Assembly (NCBI GenBank): GCA_951804985.1
Contig: OX638130.1
Coordinates: forward strand, 113,597,593 to 113,661,592
Reading direction: 5' to 3'
Length of the DNA: 64,000 bases
From: Dryomyza anilis
Lineage: Eukaryota; Arthropoda; Insecta; Diptera; Dryomyzidae
Below the pieces are notes generated by a model. The model was not told where the DNA came from, made no database searches, and saw only the letters and a list, made by a program, of their open reading frames with translations. This document shows, piece by piece, positions 46,188 through 56,998 of the stretch (position 1 is its first letter; every line of letters starts with the position of its first letter). The translations under genes and the position numbers were made by a program.

Positions 46188-46978
46188 TTTAAAAAATACA
46201 ACAAACAATATTAAAAAAAAAATTATACGACAATAAGAACGCATTGGTCAAAAAACCATATATCCAACAAATGATATATTTTTTTCTTTTAATTTTTTTT
46301 TCTATTTTAATATTAATGAAAATTTCTTAGAGTAAGAATGATACAAAAAATGTAAAATGAAATGAGTACTCAGTGTCATTGGCAGTTCGTTTCAGTATTT
46401 GAATTTTTATTGCACATCATTATAGACCTCTTCACTACAACTACATCTTGTTTGTGTTTTGTTTTGACAGTACTTGTGATAGATTAAATATAATTATATT
46501 TGTTAAAACCAAGGATTGAAACCGTAACCGAAACCGAAACCGATATCCGTTTAAAACCGTTTCATTTTTAAAACCGAAACCGTAACCGAAACCGTTATAC
46601 GAAAATCAGAAATAAACCGATATCCAATACCGATATAAACGGTTTCGGTTTTATACCGGTTTAAAACGGTTTTTGAAAAAGTATACAAAAAACCACGAAC
46701 ACATATTTTATTTTATATAGAAGATCTTAAGTAAAATTTCATTAATTAAAATTTGGAGTTCCCAAAATTAACATTTTTGGTTGTACAAAAATTCACATGT
46801 TGTTTTTTGAGAAACGATATTTCCAAAACAACGGTATTTGGTCTAAAATTTGTTTTTTGTTTCATTAATCGAATTAACAACAAAACACCAGCAACTCCAA
46901 GCAAAATTTTTACGTTAAAAAATGATTAAAATTTTAATAATATTGGTTTCTTTATTTATTTTATTAGTAAAATATATA

Positions 46979-49197
46979 GGGGAGCTTGAGGTAAAGTGGA
47001 ACAAGTTTTGAAAAGTTCATTTGAATATATTTTAAATTTTTTTAAATGATCTATTCAATAAAATACCATTTATAAGTCTTTTAATGGATTTTTGACTGAT
47101 GTTTCAAAACAGCTCAATTTCGGACATAAACAAAACAATGTAATGCAAAAAAAAATGTGAAAAAAGTTTCAAATTATTAACATCTCAGTACCTATTTAAG
47201 GAAATACGAAAAATAAAGTGCAACTTAGACAAGTTTAAAAATTTCAAGTATAAGGCAGATATTTGTTTACATTAGTGATGATTAAAAATTTCTTGTTCTT
47301 GCATTTTTTTTTTGCAAGAACAAAAGCGAGAACAAAATCGAGATTTTGCAAGAAAAAGAACAAGAGCAAGTGCAAGACTAAGACTGCAAGAAAAGGAAAC
47401 TCTAGCGTTTTTTTATGATTTTAATGTATTTATTATGTTTTTAAGATAATAATGATATACAAAAGAATTCATGATATTACTAAATATTGAACAATAAGTA
47501 ACAATGGAAAGCGTGCAAAATATTTATGAACGTGAACATTAATGAAGATGTGTGGTTTTTTTGTTTTTGTCGAATTCTAAAGAATATAAGCATCTTACAA
47601 ATAAGGCCTGTGAAGCACTTTTGAAGCGATAAATAGCTTTAAAAGTGCTTCAAAAGTCGCTTCAAAAAGATAAAATAGACAAAACAATGTTTTTTTCTCT
47701 TTTCTTCGCTACGCAAGTTCGTACATCGATTGTGCATATGCACTGTGCTTATGCACATTATTATTTTAGTTTTACTTTTATATATAGTTTTTTTGATACT
47801 TGTAAAATCATTAAGTTATAAAAAATAATATATTAACATTTTCACAGTGAGATATATTTAGCTGATATATTGCTTTTTGTGTTTTTCTTTTTTCACAAAT
47901 CCGCTGATTCGTTTGAAAGTGCAACAACAACAAAAATGCGAATAAAGCTTTTGATAGAATTTTGGCGGGACATTTTTTGTACCACAAAGAGAACTCGTTA
48001 TTGTTGCCAACTAGAGAGCTGTACTAGATACATACATGTACATACCGTTGTCATGCGACTGTCTGTTGTCATGCGTCTGTCCGTTGTCATGCGTCTGTCT
48101 GTTGTCATGCGTCTGTTTGAGGGTTGTCGTTGTGAAAGTGTGTGTATACGAATCGTAATCGTTATTGTTATATTCTCTTCTTTCTGTTAGTATTCGCTTA
48201 GTAGCGTTTGAGTTTGTGTTCGCAAAGAAAAATGTTACTCTGCAAGATATTATTTGAGTTCTCTTGACATACGGTACGTGTAGCATACGGATTTTTTTAA
48301 TCTGTGACGAAAACAGAAATATGCTTATACGAAATATTCCTTATATTTATTGTATATGTATATCGTATACTGTATATCGTCGTTGTAGAACGAAAAGTCA
48401 CCAAATACATTTTTTTGAAAAACTTAATTTTCGAGTTTGTTGATTAATATTATAAAAAGTAATTAATGCATTTTTAAAGTTGAAATATCAATTGATAGAT
48501 TTACATTTTCTTATCATGTGGTAAAAAAAATGGAGATCATCGATTAAAAATTAACAGATACATAAAGATGTTTCTAAAAAATATTTAGCATTTTGAAAAT
48601 GTATTTGGTGACTTTTCGTTCATTTTATTATGGCCTTGAGATTTTGAATTGTCTTGTCAACATCACTTGTTTTATACAATTATTTTTTTATTTGTTAATT
48701 CTTGTTAAAATATAATTCAAATTTTTATGTTATTGGATTTTTTTTTGTTAGTAAAATGTTGTAGAAATTGAAAATATGGAAAAATAAGTAACTTAAATAC
48801 AATTAGTGTTCAAATTCTATTCGTTTTCATAATTAATATGCAGTTTAAGATATTTGTCTTCGATCTTTATTTAAAATTTAAAAGATTAAGATTAACATTT
48901 CTTGCCTTGCTCTTGCAAATGATCATCGCTAGTTCACATATGATCATCGCAGTTCACAGAATTGTTGAAATTTAATTTCTTTGGCTTTTATGGATGAAAA
49001 TTGTACAAAATTCATCTTCTTTTCAATTCAGATCATATATCAGGTGAAGTCAATATGTTGCTTTTCATTGGTTTGTGGTCACGAAATTTTAAATTAAATT
49101 TTTTTCTTGACGTAATCAATTAAATAATTCATATAACACACTATTTTTACTGAAATAACAACAAACATTGTTTAAATTACGTTTCCCACTTTACCCC
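46979..49197. mobile_element. GGTAAAGTGG-ended element nested in the 2.9 kb element
   Basis: The left terminus GGGGAGCTTGAGGTAAAGTGG and the right terminus CCCACTTTACCCC are inverted relatives of each other and of the ends at 60,538 and 62,747. The right 150 bp also match 61,846-61,990 in inverted orientation. No coding frame is recognised. Exact composition is uncertain because copies seem nested or rearranged. Confidence 0.45.
48049..48118 (+). repeat. 18 bp minisatellite, GTTGTCATGCGTCTGTCT unit
   Basis: Four tandem units of GTTGTCATGCGTCTGTCT. Because 18 is a multiple of three the repeat stays in frame and yields repetitive peptide frames on both strands. These are not genes. Confidence 0.9.
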
Positions 49198-49600
49198 AGT
49201 AATTTAGGACCATATAAAAAATGTAAAATTATTTGAAAAAAAATGGAAATAAAGAAAATTTATACAAAAACCGAAATCAAAACCGAAACCGTAACATGGA
49301 ACCGGTATACCGAAACCGTTTCGTTATAAAAACTTAAAACCGAAACCGTAACCGAAACCGAAACGCGGAAAAAACCGAAACCGAAATCGAAACCGTTATT
49401 CGTTTAGGTTTCAATCCTTGGTTAAAACTGTGCCGACTAAATAATTAGCTGCATTACGTACAACTATTAATATTAGCAAACGCAATTGCTGATTTAACGA
49501 CGATTTAGTTTATCGGTACTGTAACTAGTAGCATCGTTGTCTATGATTCAAAATCCGCGACGAGCTCCAACAATAATAGAAAATATTTTCTATACTACAC

Positions 49601-49809
49601 TCAGAAAAAAAATGTCCTTATAATAAGGAAAATGAACTTGAAATAGCGTTAAGGAAAAAAAATATATTTTTCTTATATTAAGAAAAATGTTCCTTATAAT
49701 AAGGAAATTTTACTACTATTATGGAAAAACCTTCCTTAACATAAGTAAAATTTAACTTAACGATATTTCAAGTAAAATTTTATTAATGTGAGGAAACTGT
49801 TTTCTGAGT
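49601..49809. mobile_element. Small MITE, CACTCAGAAAA termini
   Basis: About 209 bp bounded by ACACTCAGAAAAAAAATG and CTGTTTTCTGAGTGTA; interior has TCCTTATAATAAGGAAA palindromes. It interrupts the left arm of the inverted duplication: the right arm reads continuously there (TACAAAGCTAACTGTCTGG as complement around 52,865-52,885). Confidence 0.75.
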
Positions 49810-49929
49810 GTATACTAACTGTCTGGCAAAGCTCCAAGAGTAAGTATTCCTTGGAAAGCTGTTTAATATCGCGAAATACGTAAAAAAAAAATGAATACTT
49901 CTATTTTAAATGCAAAAGAATATTGAATG

Positions 49930-49935
49930 TTTATT
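49930..49935 (-). terminator. Polyadenylation signal of the 50.0 kb gene
   Basis: AATAAA on the minus strand, 77 bp after the stop codon, conserved in both paralogues as CAGTAAATAAAC. Confidence 0.7.
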
Positions 49936-50011
49936 TACTGAGTTTGGTTTAGAAAGATTTGATTACAAAAAATTATATATTTTTTTTAGGTTTAACAAAA
50001 TTCAGTTTGGT

Positions 50012-50350
50012 TTAATGGCCATGGCCATAACCAGAGGATCCATGACCTGAATTACCATGTCCTGAATAACCATGTCCTGAATTACCATGTCCTGAATTAT
50101 CATGTCCTGAATAACCATGTCCTGAATTACCATGTCCTGAACTACCATGTCCTGAACTACCATATCCTGAAGATCCACGTCCCGAAGATCCATGTGAATT
50201 GTATTCATCGTGTCCATGATGACTATCACCAGCATAGGCGAAAGCGACCAACAAGAAGAATGCAAAAATAAAGAAGACCTGTTGCAAGAATCAATGCTAT
50301 TAAAATAATATTTGTAATTTAAACTATTAACTTTCAAAATATACCTTCAT
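50012..50350 (-). CDS. His/Gly/Ser-rich secreted peptide, 90 aa
   Basis: Minus strand. Exon 1 50,345-50,350 (Met-Lys), intron 50,279-50,344 (GTATAT to CAG), exon 2 50,012-50,278. Signal peptide MKVFFIFAFFLLVAFAYA; mature chain starts GDSHHGHDEYNSHGSSGRGS and then repeats a five-residue SSGHG/NSGHG/YSGHG unit about eleven times, ending GYGHGH. There is no cysteine. High His with Gly/Ser suggests a metal-binding, antimicrobial or matrix peptide; sequence alone does not decide. The first 20 residues equal the 52.4 kb gene except for H/Y at position 22, and promoter and 3' UTR match, so the two are inverted duplicates; the repeat domains have diverged. Confidence 0.88.
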
Positions 50351-51097
50351 ATTGTATAGTTTTGTAGTAGTTTTTAGTCTGTACGTGATTAAAACACTTG
50401 AGTGACTGTTGAAATCCTCTAAGATTTGCCTCCTTTTTATAGCAATATTTCGGCAATACGGTTTTTTTTTTAATATTTGTTATTTCATTTTAATAACAAC
50501 TTATTTGTTTACTACAAGTGACTTGTTTATCTAAATCAATATTTTTTGTTATTGCAATTTTTGCATCCAGTTTTGTAGAAACACGCCCCTTACTAAGTGC
50601 ACATGCGTGTATACAATGTTCTTCCAAATCTTTTATTTATTATTTTGTTTCAAATAAACAAGGTATTTTTTATAATTTTATTTACTTTTTGTTGAGGTTG
50701 ACTGACCCACATATTTTTATTCTTTTTATTTTTTAATATATGGTGCTAATTTGCATTTATTATGTATTTAAATAAAATTTAGCAGGTATTTGTTTCAATT
50801 AAAACATGTTTATTAGCTAGATGATTATATTATTTTTTGAGTTGTATATAAAACCTGTATAAAATACGGGTATATCAAACAAAGAAGTACTGAAATGCAC
50901 AAATATAATAATATTTTCAAATATTTATTTTGCCCATCAATTTTTGTATTATTCTAATTAGGCGGTATAATCAGTATCGGTACCTATATCATCTGATGTT
51001 TGTGGATGAGTAACATCTTGAATTAGGTATGATTAATTTATATTATTTTGAAATCAAATATGATAAAAACTTTTGATATAATTCTAATCAGCAATAT
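50351..51097. other. Shared upstream region and spacer between the head-to-head pair, left half
   Basis: From 50,351 to about 50,905 this matches the upstream flank of the 52.4 kb gene in inverse. The 72-codon plus-strand frame at 50,518 is in this flank and is not conserved as an open frame in the other arm. Confidence 0.6.
50434..50441 (-). promoter_or_regulatory. TATA box of the 50.0 kb gene
   Basis: TATAAAAA on the minus strand, followed by GGAGGCAAATCTTAGAGGAT and CAACAGTCACTC, shared with the 52.4 kb promoter. Confidence 0.85.
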
Positions 51098-51510
51098 CCC
51101 TAGTAGAAATTTTGGTAGGGCCATGGTCATGAAGTGATCATGTCATTATTTGAGATGATCGGGATATGACGAGGTCCACAATGTCCTTGTAACGCAGTGT
51201 CCTAATCATGTATTGACCTCAGGCCATGCTTATGTACTGATCGGGCAATTCCCCATTTTAATATTTACCCGACAATTGCCTTGTCTGAGCCCGAGCATAA
51301 TAGGGTTTCTCTCATTAATCTCGATCATTGACTGATGCTAATTTCGTTATGAGGAACAAGTAATGTAGCTATGATCAGGAACATTGACTGTTGACTATGG
51401 TAAGCATGATAGGGCATGCAAAGGCAATGATCATATTTTCTCTAATAGGGCTTACCCAACGTAAACCCGATCATTTCCCGATGGCGCATCGGGTAAATTT
51501 CTACTAAGGA
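51098..51510 (-). mobile_element. MITE with CCCTAGTAGAAATTT termini (copy 2)
   Basis: Inverse orientation of the element at 801-1,232, sharing GGGCATGCAAAGGCAATGAT and GATCATTTCCCGATGGCGCA. The right terminus is slightly changed (TTTCTACTAAGGA). It lies in the spacer of the inverted duplication. Confidence 0.8.
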
Positions 51511-52272
51511 TGAGACGACTAAGCGTCAGTTTTTTTAGTTCTAGTTGAACTTAGTTTGTGGTTTAAACTTAGTTTAAAAAGAGAATTGAATTTTTTACTA
51601 AAATTCTGTTGTCCTTTAAACTTAGTTTAACTGATCGAATGAAAATTTTATTTTCATTGAAAAATTGAATTTTTAGTGAAAATTATAATTTTTAGTGAAA
51701 ATTTTAATTTTAAAGATTTAAATATTGACTAAAAATTAAAAACCGATTACCGCCTAATTAGAATATTACGTCAATTGATGGGCAAAATAAATATTTGAAA
51801 ATATGCATGTCTTTGTGCATTTCAGTACTTCTTTGTTTGATATACCCGTATTTTATACAGGTTTTATATACAAATCAAAAAATAATATAATCATCTAGCT
51901 AATAAACATGTTTTAAATGATACAAATACGTGCTAAATTTTATTTAAATACATAATAAATGCAAATTAGCTGCATATATTAAAACATAAAAAGAATAAAA
52001 ATATGTGGGTCAGTCAACCTCAACAAAAAGTAAATACAATTATAAAAAATACCTTGTTTATTTGAAACAAAATAATAAATAAAAGATTTTTTAAGAACAT
52101 TGTATACACGCGTGTGCACTTAGTAAGGGGCGTGTTTCTACAAAACTGGATTCAAAAATTGTAATAATAAAAAATATTGATTTAGTTAAACAAATCACTT
52201 GTAGTAAACAAATAAGTTGTTATTAAAATGAAATAACAAATATAAAAAAAAACAATATTGCCGAAATATTAC

Positions 52273-52280
52273 TATAAAAA
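52273..52280 (+). promoter_or_regulatory. TATA box of the 52.4 kb gene
   Basis: TATAAAAA followed by GGAGGCAAATCTTAGAGGAT; transcription start expected near the CAACAGTCACTC string about 30 bp downstream. Confidence 0.85.
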
Positions 52281-52363
52281 GGAGGCAAATCTTAGAGGAT
52301 ATCAACAGTCACTCAAGTGTTTTAATCACGTACAGACTAAAAACTACTACAAAACTATACAAT

Positions 52364-52681
52364 ATGAAGGTATATTTTGAAAGTTAAGAGTTTAAATTAC
52401 AAATATTATTTTAATAACATTTATTTTTGCAACAGGTCTTCTTTATTTTTGCATTCTTCTTGTTGGTCGCTTTCGCCTATGCTGGTGATAGTTATCATGG
52501 ACATGATTCACATGGACAGGGTTCACATGGACATGATTCACATGGACACGATTCACATGGATCTGTAGGATATGCTGGTGATAGTCACCATGGCGATAGT
52601 CACCATGGCGATAGTCACCATGGATCTTCGGGAGGACATGGTTCTTCAGGACATAAATCCTCTGGTTATGGCCACCATTAA
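52364..52681 (+). CDS. His/Gly/Ser-rich secreted peptide, 83 aa
   Basis: Exon 1 52,364-52,369 (Met-Lys), intron 52,370-52,435, exon 2 52,436-52,681. Signal peptide as in the 50.0 kb gene (MKVFFIFAFFLLVAFAYA). The mature chain is GDSYHGHDSHGQGSHGHDSH followed by more HGHDS units, three GDSHHGDSHH-type units, and a tail SSGHKSSGYGHH. Compared with its inverted duplicate it uses DSHG and DSHHG repeats where the other uses SSGHG, so the repeat cores have been replaced independently while signal peptide and flanks stayed alike. Function unknown; metal-binding or antimicrobial peptide is a guess from composition. A frame in another phase (52,377) is a shadow. Confidence 0.88.
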
Positions 52682-52757
52682 ACCAAACTGAATTTGGTTA
52701 AGCATAAAAAAATACATTTTTGTTTTGTGAAAAAATCTTTCTAAACCAAACTCAGTA

Positions 52758-52763
52758 AATAAA
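52758..52763 (+). terminator. Polyadenylation signal of the 52.4 kb gene
   Basis: AATAAA in CAGTAAATAAAC, 77 bp after the stop codon. Confidence 0.7.
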
Positions 52764-53397
52764 CTTTCAATATTCTTTTGCATTTAAAATAGAAGTATTC
52801 ATTTTTACACGTATTTATCGATATTAAACAGCTTTTCAAGGAGTGATTACTCTTGTAGCTTTGCCAGACAGTTAGCTTTGTATAAAAAATATTTTCTATT
52901 ATTGATGGAGGACGTCGCTCATTACGAATCCTACGCAACGATGCTACTAGTTACAGAACTGATAAACTAAATCGTTGTTAAATCAACAATTTCGGTTGCG
53001 AATATGAATATTTGTACGTCAATGCAGACAATTATTTAGTCGGCGCAGTTTTTGCAAATATAATTGCGTAATTTGCTGCATTAACGTACACATATTCATA
53101 TTATCAAACGGAGTTGCTGATTTAACTACGAATAGCAAATGTTTTCATTAAATTACTGACATGCATTGCTGCACTGTATGACGGATGCAATTAATATCGG
53201 TTGCTATATTTACGTCGATTTTTTTTTTCTGTGCAGACAATTCTCTTCTCGAGGATAATTTTTAACTTTTTATTTGAAAAGTACTATAAATGTATTGCTC
53301 ATTGTAATTATATAGCACCGCAGAAGGAATTTTTTATGATGTGATTTAGTTTGGTGACTTTTGAAGTGGTGATTTCTCTGTTCAAAATTGAGACATT

Positions 53398-53895
53398 GGC
53401 CATACCACACCAAATCAACCAAAAAGAGTCAAATTTAAGATTTTACCTTATCGATTTCAATAAAATGTTGGCAACTGTTAAATAGTATCGAGATATGCAT
53501 GTATCATTTTTCTATATTTTCCGACTACTACTTCCAGAGATACAGTGGTTCAAACTTACAAAAAATGAGCCTAAAAAATGAGTATGGTTGTTCATATTTA
53601 AATATCTCTTAAACTAGATAAGTCTTACCTTTTCGATTTCAATAAAATTTTAGCAACTGTGAAATAGTATCGAGATATGCATTGATAATTTTTTATATAT
53701 TCTGACCACTGCTTCGACCGATACAGTGGTTCAAACTTATAAGAAATGGGTCTACAATTTCCTTTGTATGGTTGTTCATATCTCTTAAACCAGAAATGCC
53801 AGAAACCCCGGTCTCGTTTTAAAGCTAATAAAACAAGCTATTTATAAATTTAAGTCATAAGTTTTTAACTTGAAAATATGGCCAATGGTTCTTAT
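53398..53895 (+). mobile_element. Fold-back MITE relative, CCATTCCACACCAAAT family (copy 2, rearranged)
   Basis: Begins GGCCATACCACACCAAATCA. An inner block TTTCAATAAAATGTTGGCAA / TTTCAATAAAATTTTAGCAA is duplicated with a period of 180 bp. The right inverted terminus is missing. It lies in the extra segment of the right arm of the inverted duplication. Confidence 0.65.
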
Positions 53896-54499
53896 TCTTG
53901 TACTTAAATGTTGATGTCCTTAAAAAGAACCCTTTTCTAAATTCTGAAAACAAGCGTAAATTTTGTTTAATTAAATATAAATGTTCATGCCAAATTTAAA
54001 GGTGGTATTTTGATGCCATCATATTTTAAAAAATATTTTTTTTTGTTTTTATTTATATTTTGTATTGAATAAATTTTTTTCTATAGTAAAAGTTGCAATA
54101 ATTCTTGAATATATTTGTAACTCTGATTTCTAAAATGGCGTCAGTTTTATCATATTTATTCTAGCACAAGTACTGTCAAAACAAAACACAAATAAGATGT
54201 AGTTGTAGTGAAGAGGTCTATAATGATGTCCAATAAAAATTCAAATACTGAAATGAACTGCCTATGACACTGAGTACTCATTACATTTTACATACATACT
54301 AGGAAATTTGTATTAATATTAAAATTTATAAAAAAATAAGAAAAGAGTAAAATGTATTGAACATTTTCATCATTATTTTTTTTTTTTTTTGGTTTGATAT
54401 ATTGCTTTTCGACTAATATTTACGTTCTTTTTGTCCTACACATTTTTTTTTTTTTTAATAATGTTTGTTGTATTTTTTATACACAGTTAAATAGTGAAA

Positions 54500-55090
54500 C
54501 ATAATTGAAAAATGAAAAATTGAATTTTTAATGAAAATGAACTTTTAGTGAAAAGTAAATTTTTGAGTGAAAATTTTAATTTTTAGTGAAAATTTTAATT
54601 TTTAGTAAAAATTTTAATTTTTAGTGAAAATTTTATTTTTAGTGAAAATTTTAATTTTTAGTGAACATTTTAATTTTTAGTTAAAATTTTAATTTTTAGT
54701 GAAAAAAATGAATTTTTAGTCATATACTGAATTGAAAAATTGAATATTTGTGAAAAATTGAATTTTTAGTGAAAAATTGAATTTTTAGTGAAAAATTGAA
54801 TTTTTAGTGAAAAATTGAATTTTTAGTGAAAAATTGAATTTTTAGTGAAAAATTGAATTTTTAGTGAAAAATTGAATTTTTAGTGAAAAATTTAATTTTT
54901 AGTGAAAAATTGAATTTTTAGTGAAAAATTGAATTTTTAGTGAAAAATTGAATTTTTAGTGAAAAATTGAATTTTTAGAGAAAAATTTAAATTTTAATAA
55001 AAAATTAAATTTTTAGTGAATAATTGAATTTTTCACGAATAAGTGATATTTAAGTGAAAAAGTGAAGTTTTTGTGAAAAATTTAATTTTT
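54500..55090 (+). repeat. Minisatellite GTGAAAAATTGAATTTTTA
   Basis: More than twenty tandem units of GTGAAAAATTGAATTTTTA, very homogeneous between 54,750 and 54,960. It abuts the 5' break of the truncated gene at 55,120. Confidence 0.9.
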
Positions 55091-55119
55091 ATGTAAATTT
55101 TTAGGAAAAATTGGATTTA

Positions 55120-55194
55120 CATGGATCTTCAGGTCATGGTTCTTCAGGACATGATTCTTCTGGACATGGATGCTCTGGTTATGGCCACCATTAA
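55120..55194 (+). pseudogene. 3' fragment of a third His/Gly/Ser-rich peptide gene
   Basis: The frame reads HGSSGHGSSGHDSSGHGCSG then YGHH and a stop, matching the end of the 52.4 kb protein, and the 3' UTR (ACCAAACTGAAT, AAAGCATAAAAAA, CAGTAAATAAAC) is conserved through the poly(A) signal. The signal peptide, intron and promoter are absent; the 5' side is minisatellite. It is therefore a truncated copy and not expressed from its own promoter. Confidence 0.85.
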
Positions 55195-55253
55195 ACCAAA
55201 CTGAATATTGTAAAGCATAAAAAATCTTTTCACTTGCTACACTAAACTCAGTA

Positions 55254-55259
55254 AATAAA
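55254..55259 (+). terminator. Relic polyadenylation signal of the truncated gene
   Basis: AATAAA in the conserved CAGTAAATAAAC context, 60 bp after the relic stop codon. Confidence 0.6.
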
Positions 55260-55290
55260 CTTTAAATTTTGCAATAAATTAATGAGTTTT

Positions 55291-55945
55291 TATACCCTAC
55301 ACCTATGAGGTACAGGGTATATTAACTTTGTGCATATATTGTAACGCCCCTTAGGAGGCGTGTCCGGTATGGAAAAGTAAATATATTCTTGAGTCCGTTT
55401 AGCAATGTCCGTCTGTCCGTCTTGCTGTCTTGCTGTCCGAATACAGAATAACTTGAGAAATACTGATCAGAATGCGATGAAATTTCGTCTCAATATATTT
55501 TAGCCAAAAGTTGGAACTGAGTTTGAAAATGAGCCAAATCGGTTAACGGACACACCCACCTCCCATACAAGTCACTTTTATATAACTCTTTCGGAACTAA
55601 TAACTCGAAAAGTATTCAAGATATAAGTATAAAATTTAAAACGTATTATGAGAATTCACCTAAGAATATGTGGTCCAAAAATGGGCGTGATACGCCCACT
55701 TTTTTTTTCATTATTTCCCGGGTTTTCATAGTAGCCTTTCAAAATTTTAAGTTTTCTAGTTTTTTTTATACTTTTATATACATTTTTTAATTTATGGGGA
55801 TATAAGACGTAAATTTCTGATATATGAATAATATTCTGAGGGTGGGGAGGTTCAGCATAATTAAAAACTTTAAAATTAAGGTATGCAATTAAATATCCCA
55901 CATTAATATCCCCACCAAAGGTGTAGGGTATTCCATAGTCGGGCC
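55291..55945 (+). mobile_element. GTGTAGGGTATT element, copy 2
   Basis: Starts TATACCCTACACC and ends GGTGTAGGGTATTCC, giving 10-12 bp inverted termini, then GACCGACTATAAAA. It shares CCGGTATGGAAAAGTA and a GTCCGTCTGTCC repeat with the 37.2 kb copy. About 650 bp. The minus-strand 81-codon frame inside is not protein-like. Confidence 0.75.
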
Positions 55946-56220
55946 CGACCGACTATAAAAATCCGCCCCATGTGACCCAACTTTCCCAACTCGTTTCTTA
56001 TGCAAACGATCCAAACAATTACCCTTCGTAGTGAGCGCTTACGTCGGGAAATGAAAACACTGTCCAAATTTCAAGTTCTAAGGGTCAAATTTAGATTTTT
56101 CCTTTTCTTTTTTTCCTAACCACTCTTGAATTGACACCAACAAAATACAAAAAGAATCCGGAAAATCCGCTGGTTCGTTCTCCCGTGATGCTCTGACACA
56201 TTTCATTTTTATATATTTCG

Positions 56221-56490
56221 GGAATATTTTGTTTTTTTTTAATATTTTTTCTTTTATTTCAATAAATTATTTGTTTGCTACAATTGACTTGTTTTGGTAA
56301 TTAAAATTTTTGTTTGTTATTGCATCCAGTTTTTTTTTAGAAAGATGCCTCTTACTAAGCATTTCATGTTCATTGAATTTTTTTATAACAAGGTATTTTT
56401 TATTTAATTTGTCGTTAAGGTTGAAAGACTCAATTATTGATATTTACTAAGTTTCTTTTTAAAATAAGGTGCTAATTTGCATATTTAATG
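56221..56490 (-). other. Relic upstream flank of a fourth His/Gly-type gene
   Basis: The order TTATTTGTTTGCTACAATTG, ACTTGTTT, GCATCCAGTTTT, TTACTAAGC..CAT, AACAAGGTATTTTT and GGTGCTAATTTGCAT repeats the upstream flank of the 50.0 kb gene (50,460-50,765) in the same orientation. No coding part accompanies it. Confidence 0.65.
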
Positions 56491-56499
56491 CATTAAAAA

Positions 56500-56890
56500 A
56501 TTTTAAATGTTGGAATTTAAGTTGAATTTTCACTATAAATTCGATTTTTCACTAAAATTTCAATTGTACACTTTATATTGAATTTTAAAAATTAAAGAAA
56601 AAAAAAATTAATAAAAAAAATTGAATTTTTAGTGAAAAATTGATTTTTTAAGTGAAAATTATAATTTTTTTGTGTAAAATTAATTTTTTATTGAAAAATT
56701 GTGTCAAAATTTGTTTTTTAATTATGTTTTTTTTTTGTGAAAATTAAGTTTTCTTGTAAAATAATGAATATATTGAAATTTATTTATTTTGTCTATATTA
56801 TGATTTATTATAAACAAAAATAATTTTGTGTTTTTTGTGAAAATTTGATTTGTTTTTTGTGAAAAATTGAATATTTAGTGAAAATTGAAA
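56500..56890 (+). repeat. Degenerate GTGAAAAATTGAATTTTT minisatellite
   Basis: Loose, diverged copies of the same 19-21 bp motif as at 54.5-55.1 kb and the left edge of the window. Confidence 0.7.
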
Positions 56891-56998
56891 TTCTTTTATT
56901 TGGTTTAGATATTGTATTGATATAGAAAAAATTTTTAGTTTACTTTCAAAATATTATAATTGTTATGTCGAATATAAAAATATGATAATCAACATATG

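Larger units (their letters stand above)
46509..49421. mobile_element. 2.9 kb TIR element with CCAAGGATTGAAACC termini
   Basis: Begins CCAAGGATTGAAACCGTAAC and ends GGTTTCAATCCTTGG, flanked on both sides by TTAAAA (46,503-46,508 and 49,422-49,427). Subterminal regions consist of ACCGAAACCGTAACCGAAAC minisatellite in both ends, inverted. The opposite arm of the inverted duplication has the corresponding uninterrupted site (TATAATTGC on one side, GCGCCGACTAAA on the other, near 53,040-53,075). The interior has no transposase frame. It contains another repeat with GGTAAAGTGG ends. Confidence 0.85.
46188..54482. repeat. Large inverted duplication (palindromic arms around ~51.3 kb)
   Basis: The left arm (46,188-50,905) and right arm (51,790-54,482) are inverted copies. 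Matching points include AAAAAATACAACAAAC (46,188) with TTTGTTGTATTTTTTA (54,466); GTACTCAGTGTCATTGGCAG with its inverse near 54,265; GCCGACTAAATAATT with AATTATTTAGTCGGC; and the gene pair 50,012/52,364 with their promoters. The left arm has acquired a 2.9 kb transposon and a 0.2 kb MITE; the right arm has about 1.1 kb extra (53.08-54.17 kb) including a fold-back MITE. The spacer holds a CCCTAGTAGAAATTT MITE. Confidence 0.85.

Noticed and set aside
47870..48286. Frames with repeated VVMRLS or TTHDNRQ peptides
   Set aside because: Caused by an 18 bp minisatellite inside a transposon, which is open on both strands because the period is a multiple of three.
50518..50736. 72-codon plus-strand frame with a hydrophobic start
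   Set aside because: It lies in the upstream flank shared by the inverted gene pair, and the matching sequence in the other arm does not keep the frame open.
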